Shown here piece by piece: positions 35,984 through 48,540 of a DNA stretch of 64,000 nt. Source of the DNA: Populus alba (taxonomy: Eukaryota > Streptophyta > Magnoliopsida > Malpighiales > Salicaceae); NCBI RefSeq assembly GCF_005239225.2, contig NC_133294.1, positions 5,617,576 to 5,681,575 on the forward strand, in the 5' to 3' direction. The notes under the pieces are model-generated. The model worked only from the letters and a program-made list of their open reading frames with translations. It was not told the DNA's origin and ran no database searches. Position numbers and translations under genes: made by a program. Every line of letters begins with the position of its first letter. Position 1 is the stretch's first letter.

Positions 35984-36149
35984 AGTTGGCCAATTGGGTG
36001 CGGTGTGATGGTAAGTGAGAAAATGGAAAGTCAACAAGGAACCATGGTTTGATTTCCACTATAAATAGTTGGCCAATTGGGTGCGGTGTGATGGTAAGTG
36101 AGAAAATGGAAAGTCAACAAGGAACCATGGTTTGATTTCCACTATAAAT
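35984..36149. repeat. Exact tandem duplication, 2 x 83 bp
   Basis: 35984-36066 and 36067-36149 are identical by eye. The unit starts agttggccaattgggtgcgg and ends ccactataaat. Confidence 0.95.
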
Positions 36150-36737
36150 CTAATATTTTATACTCCTATGGAGGAGGATATCTTGATCGAGCTCAGAGTT
36201 ATAAAAAAAAAATCATTATGTAATTTTATAAGAATTAAAAATCCTAATAATTTCAAGGATTTACCCTCACATTAGACCATTGCATTCAAATGAATTTTAA
36301 TAATTTTTTATTATTTTTATACTATGATTTGAACCTAAAAGTTAATAAATTGAACAAACCTCCTTAATCACAATTCAATTTTCTTAAATCTTTCAATATA
36401 TATTTGAATGATGTCATATCTTAACTAACCAAACTGTCAAATATACACAAAAACAAAGTTAGGTAAGAAAAAAAAAAATTTATTAGGATGAGGATTTGCC
36501 TGACGTTAAGGATGGAAGGAGAGGAGAAGAAGAGAATGAGTGGGATGACAGATCAAGATAGGTTGTTAGGGAGGAGAAGAAGAAGAAGAAAATGAGCATG
36601 AGAAGAGAGGAGAAGAAATTGTTGTGATGAAATGAAATTCAAGATTCTAGTATTTTAAATGAGAGTTTTAAACTCCGTTGGTAATTCTATAAATAATTAA
36701 AACTTTAATTTTTTGATTAAACCTGAAATTTTCCAAA
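36150..36737. other. Intergenic DNA, no gene seen
   Basis: A purine-rich stretch at 36500-36630 (gaggagaagaagaa words) gives only artefactual frames. Confidence 0.5.
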
Positions 36738-37050
36738 CTCCTATAAAATTATCAGATGAAATTTTGCTTCATTGATTATGCCTTCTTTAATTAACAATGG
36801 CAATGCATGTGATTTTTTTTCAACTCTCTAAAACTCTTCAAAAAACTTAATCAGTCAATGATTTCATTTGTAATTCTTAGTGACAATACAACTATTTTTT
36901 TTCCCAACTCTCTAGAATTTTCTAAGGGACTTAGCTTGTTGATGATTCCATCTATAATTTTCAGTGGCAATATCCTGTAATTTTTCCCAACTTTCTAGAA
37001 CTTTTCAAGGGAATTTGTCCACCAAAGATGCTATTGGTATTTTTCAATCC
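36738..37050. repeat. Tandem repeat of about 84 bp, about three units
   Basis: caactctcta-type starts occur at 36821, 36905 and 36988. Each is followed by a(a/g)aa-ctt, a gatgatt/gatttc segment, ccatctgtaatt-like text and agtggcaat. It lies just beyond the 3' end of the CACTA transposase remnant and may be that element's subterminal repeat. Confidence 0.65.
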
Positions 37051-37309
37051 ATCGATATAAAATAGTTTATTTTTCTAGATTATTTTTGTATTTTTTATCT
37101 TTCCAACATGCAGATACAATAAAATCACAACACTGTAACACCATTAATGTTCATAATAATAAAATCACAATAATAAATATTTCATCAGTGTTAACAACAG
37201 TTCATTATAATGAAACAACCACAAAGATTACATTGAAGTCAATTTCATTATATATTGATATTTTACTATTTAATCAAAATTTTCGTATTATTCTTTTTTA
37301 ATTTCATCA

Positions 37310-40300
37310 TCGTTATATCCATCATAATTTTCTTCATTGAACTGATGATCATCGATATCATCATCTTCATTGACTTTTGTATATCCATGAGTTCTCAATA
37401 CATCATTTAACTCCTTAACGTCAACATCAACAAAAACATTCTTAGCAGCATGAAAATTTGAATTTTCTACGAAGTCGATAGATAGAGCAACTCGCTATGC
37501 ATAAACTAGCTTATCAATTTGAAAAACATCATTTTCCACAGTCACTTCATTGTTACCTTCCTAAACAACTTGGACACGACCTCTAGATTTGGTTTTCACT
37601 ATGGATAATCAATCAACCCTAGAACAATCTTTTTTAAACGAAGGATTGTATGATATTGCAATTCAATTACGTTTTATAACTTCCCATAATAATCAACTGC
37701 AAACTTATTAGAAGTTGATTCCTTAACACAAACTCCACTATTGTAGGTCTTTTTACCATGATCATACTCTTTAGTATGAAAGAAATATCTATTGATGAAA
37801 TACCTATTATAGCACTTGACCTTTCTTTCAGGACCTAAACATAGTAAATTCAAACTACCACTAGCATCCCCTCCCAATTAATAAATCATGTACCTGATAA
37901 TAACTATTAACAGTTAAAGAGAAAGGTTTAATAAAATTAACTATTACGAGAGATAAGAATTATTAAATAATGCTTACATGTATTTTGAACCACGTGGCAA
38001 ATTATTCATCATGTAATTGAAAAGTTTGATATTCAATCATATGTGAATTTTTGAGTTAGTAAACATCGATGATGTTGTCTACGATGAATTTTTCAATCTA
38101 TTAGTTTGTGAGAATATAAGAGAAAAATTATTTAAAAATAACATGTTAATATTTTACTTACTGGAAAAAAATATCTCAATTCATCGTAATTAAATAGCAC
38201 AAAATTATATGCATGTCTGAATTCAATTTATGTCAAGTATCTTCCCATCACTGTATTTGTTTTTATAAAGGTCATCCAAGATGGGAAAATATTGGTAAAT
38301 TCTCACTTGAAGGCAATTCCCCACCATCATCGTGTCTTGGAACGTGGTTGATTCTTCTTCTCAAGTAAGGCTCAAAATAGTACGAGATAAATATTAAGAT
38401 CTCTTCAACAATATAAGCCTTACATATCAAAGCCTCAACATGTGTCTTATTTTTAAGTTTTTTTAGGTTGAACAAGTATGTACATGTATTAAATAAATGT
38501 TTTAAATTAAAAAAAAAGTCAATAAAAATATAATTAAAATGAATGTTCATTCCATAACCTCTCGAATGGATAAATACATCAATATTGGACATAACCTCCA
38601 ACTTTTGCCTCAAATAGTAAATGTATGAGGTAGATGCTTCATTGAGTCAATGAAAGATGAAGGGAATATCATCTCAATTTTGTAGATTATCTATAAGATA
38701 TTCATTTCAAGCTTGTCCAAAATGACTAATTTTCGTGAGTGCATCTTATATCATTTTTAGCATTAAATCACGGTAAGTTATTGGAATGAGTGTTTGCATA
38801 AACATATGGCATTTATGAATCCTTATTCCATATAATTTATCATCCTTTAAATTCACCAATCTAGATATATGCAAATAATATCTATCATGAAAACACAAAC
38901 TCTTAAGTCATTGGTAAATAAGTAACTATACATTCTTATTCAAGGTGAAATTGGCTTAGGACTTTGCAACTTGTGACTCATCATAAACCAATTCTATATT
39001 TTTATAGTAATAAAATAAAAGTATATCCATTATAGCCTTTATGATGTCCTTTGTCTTTCATTTCATGTCCATTACTGTGTTAAAAATATTTTCAAACATA
39101 TTATTTTTTATATGCATGACATCTAGATTATAGCAAAGGAAATTAGTCTTCCAATAAGGAAGCTCTTAAAAAATACTTCACTTAACTCAATTATGGGTCA
39201 TACCAAAATCAGGAAAATTCTATTTTTAGATTGAAAAGCAAATACAATGCTCTCGTATTGTGAGACTATATCATACAATTCTTCACCCAACTGTATCGAT
39301 GGTGCAACATCCCTTTTAACTATACCTACAAAAAAGTCATTTATGTTCTTTTTGTATTTGTGATCAGTTGGCAAGAACCTTTTATGACAATTAAAAAATA
39401 TATTTTACTACAATTTGTTAAGGTGAAGGTCTTGTTATTTTCTATACAGTATGAACATGTTAATTTTTCATGCATGCTCCAACTAGAAACCATTTCATAC
39501 ATAGGAAAATCATTAATAGTCTACATCAAAGTTCCATTCATATGAAAATTTTGTTTCCTTGAGCATCATATGTCAAAGTCCTGGATGACCACAACTGCTT
39601 CAACTTATCAGTAAACATTTGAAGACAAACATTTATATTTCTACTTGGACTATTAGGATGGGGTTTGATGATAGATAAAAACATAAATTCCAACCTTATA
39701 CACATCCCCAATAACAAGTTGTAAACCGTGAGCATCACCAACTAACAAGAATATGGTGTTGCAAATGACCTTAATTGATTGAATTCATCTATACATAACT
39801 CATCATATATGTGTTTATGGTCTTATTAAAAACTAAGAATGCATCTTATTAAACTATTTCTAGGTTTAACCATCGAAATGGTGTACAATACCTTCATCCA
39901 CTACTTCATGTGAATGTTGTCATGTCATGTGCTTAATAGTCTTAGGAGACATGGATAACATTTGAATTCTAGAAGTTATGGGGAAGTATCTCATTTTTTT
40001 TTTTTTATGTTTAACAAGAGTCCTTCGCTTGCTAGTTATGGGCTTATATCAAGCATGTCCACAAGTTCTACACTCGGTCAAATTTGTATTTTCTAGGTAG
40101 TACAACATGCAAAAGTTTGGACACATGATAATTTTTTGGTATCCTAGGCCAAAGGTTTCCTTATAGATTTAGCAATATAAAATTTCTCTTCTAGCTAAAT
40201 CCTTTCAAGTAAAATCCTTCTCGCTCATTCGATGATTTTATTATAATCGGCCTTACTCAGCCTATGATTTGACTTGATAGTGAACACCTGTGTAATGGCC

Positions 40301-40800
40301 GATAATTACTATGATTTGTGCACCTATCCTACAATGGTTTGTTGGAAGCTTTCAAAAGATTTTTTTTAAAAAAAAAAACTGGTTATGTTTGCATTTGGTT
40401 CTTCATCTATAATTGAACATTCACTTGCATCACTTTGATTTGTTCTCATTACATCTATAATCGTACTCCTATAACAATTACTATTATCATCTACAATTTT
40501 ATGCACGTTGTTAGAATTAGAACTTGACCTAACCATCCTTTCTACTAAAGTCTAGTAAGGAACACATGGTTCTTTATATGCAAACTAATATAAGTATTTC
40601 TCTTTGAACTCTTGTTAGAAGATGCATCATAACAATATCTAGATTAAAAAACTTTTTATTTTTACACATTTTACATGGACATCTAATACCACCTCTACTA
40701 ATATTTTTCGGGTTAGGTACTGCGTAATTAATAAAACCCTCAACCCCATTACAATAATCCATCATGCACAATTCTTCAGGTGAAACTTGACACATCAAAG
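37310..40800 (-). pseudogene. CACTA (En/Spm) transposase remnant
   Basis: Read on the minus strand, the pieces appear in the order of an intact plant CACTA transposase. First comes a transposase-associated domain at 40798-40574 with CPCKMC. Then comes a TNP2-type region with KIIMCPNFCMLYY and a Cys pair near 40070-40130, continuing at 39741-39538 (GMCIRLEFMFLSIIKPHPN, ending TYDAQGNKIFI). Further downstream is a DUF4216-type piece at 37877-37674 (YFFHTKEYDHGKKTYNSGV). An acidic tail ends near 37310. Many stops and frame changes separate the pieces, so it is dead. Element ends were not proven; a TAGTG at 41626-41630 is a candidate right end. Confidence 0.88.
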
Positions 40801-41918
40801 AGCGATCATTTATTACTTATATGAAACTTATATAGAATATTGATGACAACATGTATTAATTAATAATGTAAACTAAACAATTTATTATTACCCAACTAAT
40901 TAGTTATCATTGATTTAACTCAAACTTATTCAATTTATTTTTAAATCATTATCAGTTTTCTACAAAAAATCATATTCCTCTAAATTTATCAAAATTTTCA
41001 ACTTAAATATAAAATCGACAAAATGTGAAACGTACCTATTAAATAAGTCATTATTTATTTCATTATAAAATACTTAAGTTATAAAATTAAACTCAATTTC
41101 ATCAAATAAAAAACAAAAACACATTAAAATCTCAAACAAACCATAACATGTACAAATCATACATTCATACAATAAATTTCTATGGAAAAAAAAAAAAAAC
41201 TATAATGCAAATAAACACACACATAAACTACATATACTTAAAACATTAACATTTAAAAAATGAGTTACCATAAAAATAAGTAGTTTTGCTTACTTGATAT
41301 GGTGAATCTTTTATATATATAAAAAAAAAACATAAAGCAAAACAAGGATGTTGATAAACTGAGTGTTAGAGTGGCCGAATTTATGATGATAAGAGCTTAA
41401 TTTGTAATAAAATGTTGGAGTGTTATGTGTTGTTTTATGCAGAATAAAAAGAAAGAAGAAGAAATTAGGAAGGGGGTGTTTGTCATATCATAACTTAAAT
41501 ATTATTGACATATTCATCGACGAGCATTAACGTCATGAATATTACCAAAGTAATTTCATCTATAATAATGACATGTCATTTTTCTTTTTCTTTTTTCATT
41601 CCTTAATTTCCAACTATAATTCCCATAGTGTACACCGCCATAAATTTTTTGTTAGTTAATACCAAGAGAAATAAAGAGTAAATATTTCATCAGAAGTAAT
41701 TGTTATTTACCCGCTGGTTTTATTCTATCAATACTTCCATTTGAATTTGAAAAAAAAAATTATAGTATCTTTTTAACATTTATTAAAACATATAATTCTC
41801 AATTTATTTTATTATATATAAATAAAGCACATTTATTTTATTGTGTTAAAACAAATTCAATAAAGATACTATAACTAAAATTCACTTATTCATCATTGTC
41901 CTGTGTCATCTTAAAATC
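40801..41918. other. CACTA 5' flank and intergenic DNA
   Basis: AT-rich. Probably includes the 5' non-coding part of the CACTA element as far as a possible end at 41630. No host gene seen. Confidence 0.45.
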
Positions 41919-41989
41919 ATGTAATTTCTATTTCCAAACCAATGCAATTGTAGAACCATCCAGTTAATGAACATGTTATTTAAAGGTTG

Positions 41990-42185
41990 ATGAACATGTT
42001 ATTTAGAGGTAATTAAGAGTGTGATAATGATTATTTTTAAAGTGTTATTTGCTTTAAAATGTATCCAAATCATATTTTATTATTATATTTTTAAAATTAT
42101 TTTTGATATCAGTATATCAAAATAATTTAAAAATATTAAAACAAAAATAAATTTAAACTCTTATGAAGCATGGTTTGAATCTCGT
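41990..42185. mobile_element. MITE-family insertion in the GDSL copy 2 promoter
   Basis: This AT-rich segment carries the MITE core (attttt gatatc agtatatcaaaataa). It interrupts a promoter block shared with GDSL copy 1: text at 41919-41975 matches 21412-21480, and text from about 42210 matches 21505 onward. It has no counterpart in copy 1. Ends are approximate. Confidence 0.6.
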
Positions 42186-42282
42186 TACCAAAAAAAATCA
42201 CTTACAAAAATACAAGGACGTTTCTGTCGGCTAATTCAACAGGTACGTGACCCACCACTGGAACCCATATTTATGGGAGGCC

Positions 42283-42289
42283 TATAAAA
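42283..42289 (+). promoter_or_regulatory. TATA box of GDSL copy 2
   Basis: TATAAAA lies 110 bases before the ATG at 42393, in the same block as in copy 1. Confidence 0.75.
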
Positions 42290-42392
42290 GGAGAGGAAAA
42301 TGGTCTTATGCTTATCTATCCATTCGAGACTGTTTATAGCAAGCCACTAAGCTCATCAGTCCTTTAATAAAATCTACAGCTAACTAACATTT

Positions 42393-43749
42393 ATGGAGAA
42401 GGGTTGCTCTAAACAGTATCTCCTTCAACATCTTCTTCGTCTCCTTTTCTATCTGTTAATCTTCTTTCCTAATACATCCAACGCCCTTGCAAATCCAAGA
42501 GCTTCCAATAATTCAGCTCCGGCAGTCATAGTGTTTGGAGACTCCACTGTCGATCCTGGAAATAACAACTACGTGAAAACAGTTTTTAAGGCTAATTTTG
42601 CACCCTATGGAAAGGATTTTGCAAACCATGTCCCAACAGGAAGGTTCAGTAATGGTCGGCTAACCCCTGATTTTATCGGTAAGCTGTCAAGTATTGATTT
42701 TGACGGTGAAAGTGAATATGTTGCTAATTATATATATAATTAATTATTTGAGTTTGTTCAGCTTCATATATCGGTATCAAACAGTCTATACCTCCGTATT
42801 TAGACCCTACTCTTAGCATCGAGGAGCTTATGACTGGAGTTAGTTTTGCTTCGGCTGGCTCCGGATTTGATCCTCTTACACCAAAAGTGACCGTACGTCT
42901 CTCTCTCTCTCTCTTAAACACAGACACAAACACAAACACTCAGATGCATATTATCGTTGTTATTTACTTAATGTCTTGTAAGAATTTTAATGGTATAAGA
43001 CTAGGAGGTACACATACTGATAATTAGGATATTTAAAATCTGTAATGGCTAACGCATAAATAATCTGGTTTTCATTTGATAGATGGATCATTGTTAGGTA
43101 GCTATAGATACTATCTTTGTGTGGATGAATTTTGTTCTCTTAGTTTACGAAAACACTTAGGAATTTGGAATGATTTTGATTTTTGACGTTGCTGGTATGT
43201 TTCTTTCTTTGCTGGTATGAAAGTTCACTAGGGCTCCTATAATTAAGCATCATTAAAGAGTGCAAATATACTTGGAAACATCAGAAGAATTAAGCAACCA
43301 ATAGGCATTACCTTGATCCCTTACAAAGCATGGAAATGAGGTAGGATCAGATTCAATCTTTGTGTCTTAGATGCATGATTTGGTTTGATTCTTATAATTT
43401 TATAAATATATCAAAAAATAATCTCAACCCGATAGCTTAAAGTGTTAGATGAGATTTCAGGATATGATTTATATTATCCTCTAACATATCTCTTCAAATG
43501 AAAGTCTTATGAACTTAAAATTTACACAAATTTATATTTAATTTTTATTAAATAAATGAGGATAGTAAGTATTAGTGAAATTCAAACTCTTATTTGGTAA
43601 TCAAGATTTTTATACTATATAAAAAAATTATCTAAAACAAAATTATATAAAAAAAATTATATATATAAGTTATATTATTTTCTATAGATAAGACAACATT
43701 ATAACGAAGTAGTGGGCCAACAGACAAGGAAAGAACTTGAAAAAAAAAC

Positions 43750-43785
<36 letters not shown>

Positions 43786-45647
43786 TTGATAATTGATTAA
43801 TAAAAGGAAGTATTGGTGGGTGAGAAATTAAAATGAAACAGCTGCCGTGATATAGATAGATCATGTTGTCTAGATTTTAATAATAATAATAAAAAAAAAA
43901 ATTTACACTGCCTCTAGTTTATATGTTATCCACCTGGGAGCTAAATTAAGTTTATTTTCTTATGTTTTACCACAGAATGTGATCGGCATACCAAAGCAAC
44001 TGGAATACTTTAAAGAGTATAAAAGGAGACTGGAGTCTGCAATTGGAACGAAAAGAACCGAAAATCATATGAACAAGGCACTGTTTATCGTCAGTGCTGG
44101 CACAAATGACTTCGTTATCAATTATTTTACTCTGCCAATCCGACGAAAAACCTACTCCGTCTCAGGTTACCAGCAATTCATCCTGCAAAAAGCCACACAA
44201 TTCCTTCAGGTTTGGCTCCATTCTTATATAGTTCAACTTATTGTTATTTCTGATATTTTAGTTTATTATGATCCAAAAGCAAAAATAAAAGAGCTGCACC
44301 TGTTTGTATTTATTGTCATTAAACACCGTGCTTGTTCATCCCTTTTTATGGTACTAAAGCAAAAAGCAAAAAGCCACGTTTCTTTTGAAGGCAATAAATT
44401 ACATGTTTTTCTGCGTAAAAAACATTTTAAAATCAACAGCAACTATATTTATAAACACACTCTAAAATTTGCGTTAGGGGAATATAAGAGCTTGTTCATC
44501 CCTTTTTATTTATATCATGGAACATTATTAACGTTTTAATATGGGTTTTCAAATTTATTCAAGTCAATGTTTAGCTTTCTAACTTGTAAAAAAACTATAA
44601 ATACACTTGATTTAAAATAATTCTTGACTTAAGTTTAAAGTTTATCATAGAATTGAGTCAAATTTTTTATTTTGATTTAATCAAAATTAAGATAGTTTTT
44701 TTTTTTTTTTGAACTTCTAAATTCTAATTTATATTATATTTATTGTTTGAAAATTGATTTGAACAATTCTTACTAAATATACTCCTAACTTAAAATTATT
44801 TTTAACTTTTTAAAAATTATTTATGATCTAGCCCGTAGCCAAGCTATCATCTAGCCCCTTCTCCATGAACCACAACATTAATTAATCAATTCATTACGCT
44901 ATCTACCTATCCCCTTCGCAAAGCTATCATCTGTCAACTTTAAATTGGCCTAAATATGGGGCATTTATGGCAGATCATTAATTACCCAAATTTCAAGTTT
45001 TGAAATTATTGTGCTTGTATGCTATAATATTTTAGAGTTAAGACATGAAAAATATAACCGATACTACATTATGCGACGATTTTAGGACTTGTTTGAGCAA
45101 GGAGCAAGAAGAATCTTATTTAGTTCGCTAACTCCAATGGGTTGCCTGCCGGTCGTTATCACCCTTTTCTCGAACCATGCCATCTCAGAACGTGGTTGTC
45201 TTGATTATTTTTCCTCCGTCGGACGACAGTTCAATCAGTTGCTCCACAATGAGTTAAATCTCTTGCAAATTCGATTAGCAAATCATGGTGCGAGGATCTA
45301 TTTAACTGATACGTATAGTGCTGTGACCGACATGATTCAAGGGCAAGGAAGGTCTGGTGAGTCTATATAAAATCTCTAAAATTAAACTGAGAAATATATT
45401 TATATATTCTGATCATGTTATTTCTTTATCCCCCCCACCCCCTCCCTTTCAAGCATTTGATGAAGCAAGCCGTGGCTGCTGTGGAACCGGTTACTTGGAA
45501 GCATCTCTCTTGTGCAACCCAAAATCATTCGTGTGTCCTGATGCATCAAAGTACGTGTTTTGGGATTCAATCCATCCAACTGAGCAGGCATACGACAATG
45601 TTTTTAAGTCCATTCGTCCTATAATTGATGCTATCATCAGGGACTAA
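42393..45647 (+). CDS. GDSL esterase/lipase, copy 2 (five exons)
   Basis: Paralogue of the gene at 21683, also 371 residues and predicted secreted. Exons: 42393-42678, 42762-42892, 43976-44209, 45086-45356, 45454-45647. Exon lengths (286, 131, 234, 271, 194) equal those of copy 1, and all introns are GT-AG. The signal peptide, [16 protein letters not shown] and FWDSIHPTE blocks are intact, so Ser, Asp and His of the active site are present. Intron 2 is about 1.1 kb against 89 bases in copy 1, because of repeat insertions including a TRIM remnant. Promoter, coding region and 3' flank are all duplicated, so this is a block duplication rather than retroposition. The substrate is unknown. Confidence 0.92.
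43409..43640 (-). mobile_element. TRIM remnant in intron 2 of GDSL copy 2
   Basis: 43409-43486 matches the left LTR of the TRIM at 35097. The interior (aaataaatgaggatagt, attcaaactct, ggtaatcaaga) follows in the same order, and the primer-binding site is degenerate. The right LTR is lost after about 43640. Confidence 0.75.
43748..43784. repeat. Compound (GT)n(GA)n microsatellite in intron 2
   Basis: gtgtgtgtgtgtg followed directly by about ten ag units. Confidence 0.9.
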
Positions 45648-45828
45648 AGTTCATTTATTTTGCACCCCAGAGAATGCTACGGTGAGCAATTTCCTATTTT
45701 TTACCGTTCCTTTATGGAAATTGTACACTCAGAAGCCATCATGTATGACCGATAATATTTAATAGTGAAATAAACGTGCATGTGATATCCGTCTATCAAT
45801 AAAATAAATACAAATTATTCAAATCTCC

Positions 45829-46968
45829 ATGAACATACGTAAATTTTACTTTCCTCGGTTGCACGGGTTGCTAGAATCTTGTAATGTCATGCTACTTGAA
45901 AGAAGATTTCATATTAATGTCAAGAGAATGCTATGGTGGTTCAATCTATGTTCGGGTCTCTGTGTTAATTTCCATAAGAGTGGCTTGGTGGGTGTAAATG
46001 TGGATGAGATCTTCATAGTAGGGATCTCGGGTGTTCTCAGATGCAGATGCAACACGCTATCAATTATTTACCTGGGCCTTCCTCTTGGCTCCAACCCTAA
46101 TAGGATTTCCACATGGAAACTTGTGCTCTCCAAAATTCATGGGAGACTTAGCTATTGGAATAACAAGTTGTTATCTCTGGCTGGAAGAGCTTGCTTAATC
46201 AAAAGTGTGCTAGCTGCTATACCACTTTTCTACATGTTCATATTTTGTATCACAAAGGCAGGAGCTCATCAGATTACAGCAATGTAGTCTCGATTCCTAT
46301 AGGGTGGAGGCATTGACAAAAGAAAGATCCATAAATTGACTTGGAAAACTGTGGTCAAGGAAAAAAATAAGGGAGGGCTTGGTATTGAGTCTGTCTTGGC
46401 AAAAAATAAAGCTCTCATTTTTAAGTGGATTTGGAAACTTGGTTGCGATGACAAGGCTAGCTGGGCTGATTTGATTAGGGAAAAATACAAGCCAAGTTTC
46501 AGCAACGAGCTGCCTCAATTTTGTAAAAGACTCTCGGTGACTTGGAGAGGTATTTACACGACTATTACTAGCAATGGCCAGGATCACACTCTGATGAGAA
46601 ATAGTTACAAACTTCAAATGGGAAAGGGTAACCAGGTAAACTTTTAGAAAGCTACTTGGCTGACTAGTTTCTGTTTAACTGACTCTTATCATGTTCTATT
46701 TTGGCTCTTTTTTTGGTACGTAGGCCTTGTTTGTCAGATGGGGATGTGTGGCAATGGAATCTAAATTGGATAAGACCCTTTAGAGCTAGAGAGAGTTTGA
46801 TGGTTTATGGACTAATGTCTAATCCAAACCTAGCAAGAATCCATTGAAAGAATAAAGATAAGCTGGTTCGGGAATGGAGAAAGGATGGAGAATATACTAT
46901 GAACTCTTGTATGCTTGCCCTCGACAAGAGAAGGCTTGTTGGAACCAAACCATATGACATTCACTACA
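45829..46968 (+). pseudogene. LINE (non-LTR) reverse transcriptase remnant
   Basis: Plant LINE reverse transcriptase C-terminal region. One frame reads SGLCVNFHKSG, YLGLPLGSNP and LLSLAGRACLIKSVLAAIPL. After an in-frame stop at about 46285 it continues LTWKTVVKEKNKGGLGIESV and IFKWIWKLGC. Further stops and a frame change follow, then GEYTMNSC near 46890. The catalytic part upstream is missing. It is 5'-truncated, as usual for LINEs, and starts about 180 bases after the stop codon of GDSL copy 2. It ends abruptly where a CACTA end begins. Confidence 0.88.
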
Positions 46969-46971
46969 CTA

Positions 46972-48090
46972 TTAAATAGGTTTACCAATGGATTAGGTCT
47001 GTCAGTGTGACACATGAATTGTCGGTAAAAAAATTACTGACAGTCTCACCGATAGAATCTGTTTGTCAGAATTTGGATCATCGATAATTTTTTATTTTGT
47101 CGCCAATTTTGTCGATAATAAAAAAAAACACCGACAGACCACCGATGGCGAAGTGCGCCAAAAAACATTACCCACGAGAATTTTACCAACGGAATAAGCC
47201 CATCTGTGTTTCCAACGGTATTTACCGACGGACCATCCGTCGATGATTGTGGCATGGGCAGTAAATAATTCAAAACTCCCTGTCAAATACCGACAAAATA
47301 TATCTGTCGTAATAGCAATGGAAATTACCGACGGAATATACTCGTCGGTGATTGTGGCATGGGTGATAATTTTTTTACAACTTTCGGTAAAATACCGACG
47401 GCATGTTTCGGTTTGGAAATCTGTCGGTATTTATTTAAAATACAAAAAAAAATATTCCGCGTGATTCTCTCATACCCTCCTGACAACATTGTTGTCCGCA
47501 CTATCCCAATCAAAGTTATTCTGTGTATATAAATAATTCATTTAAAATAAAAATATTACAAGATATAAAATTATAAAATTATTTATTAAAAATAAACTGA
47601 AAATTAAAAATTTACATTTACCTGAAATCACCAAAACCAGACATCGATATTAGGTTTCCACTCAGGATGTCTATAGACATGACTCCATTGAAATAATGGA
47701 ATCTCCATCGACAATTTAAACGCCAATGTTATTGTCCTGACAGCCTCAATGTTTGTGAACCTGAAATTAGATACAATTAATAAAATACTAATTAGTTGTT
47801 CATAAATTATGTTATAAGTATATCTATATAAAAAAACTAAAACCTAAACAAACTTATATTGAGAGGTCATCATTCCACTGTGCTGGGTACTTGCGGGTGA
47901 ATTGACCTTGCTGTGAAGGCACACTGCCTTTGCACTATGAAACCGCGCTAGAAGAGCCAGCATCACAAGTTGGCGCAGATGCCTCGTTGTGATCAGCACG
48001 TAAGGAGATGTCCTCCTCACTGCTAGAAGAGCTAGCTACATCCATCTATTGACAGCGTGCTGTAGATTTCGTTCGACGCATCTACACAAA
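46972..48090 (-). mobile_element. CACTA element end with subterminal repeats and ORF fragment
   Basis: CACTA occurs at 46972-46976 (and again at 46977-46981), right where LINE text stops. Between 47000 and 47440 there are many ccgacgga / tccgtcgg / gtcggta words in both orientations, the subterminal pattern of plant CACTA elements. On the minus strand a coding remnant starts near 48083 (MRRTKSTAR, then a Ser-rich acidic stretch) and continues at about 47760-47630 with text such as LAFKLSMEIPLFQWSHVYRH. It is broken by stops. I could not find the right end. Confidence 0.72.
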
Positions 48091-48329
48091 TATATATGAA
48101 TTGTTACATAATTTAACTTTGATTATTTAAAAAAAAAATCAGTAGCACCTCCCCTATACTGGAAACTACTCACAGTTTTCAAACTTGCATTCGTTACAAT
48201 AACCACAATCCAATTGACTCAAGTAACATCATATACAACCTAATATCTATAGAAATTCATCATTTATATACGTGTTTTGTAAAAATTATGGTTGAGGTTT
48301 ATGTACAGCAAAAAAACATGTATAAAATA

Positions 48330-48540
48330 TTTGGTAATTGTGTGGTTATGGTTACTTTTCAAAGTGCTTTTTACTTGGAAATGCCTTAAAATAATGTGTT
48401 TTTATTTTTTAAAAAAATTATTTTTTAATATTACCGCATTAAAATGATCTAAAAACACCAAAAAAATATTAATTTGAAGTAAAGAAAAAATTATCAATTT
48501 TTTTCAAAACCGCTTTTGATATGCAAAAACAAACAGTATT
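48330..48540. mobile_element. MITE-like element
   Basis: Starts near ggtaattgtgtggttatgg and holds the family core (attaaaatgatctaaaaacacc, ttaatttgaagtaaag); ends near caaaaacaaacag. Same dispersed family as 3412-3611 or a close relative. Ends approximate. Confidence 0.5.

Noticed and set aside
42724..42939. Minus-strand frames over GDSL exon 2 in both copies
   Set aside because: They are antisense shadows of the conserved exon.
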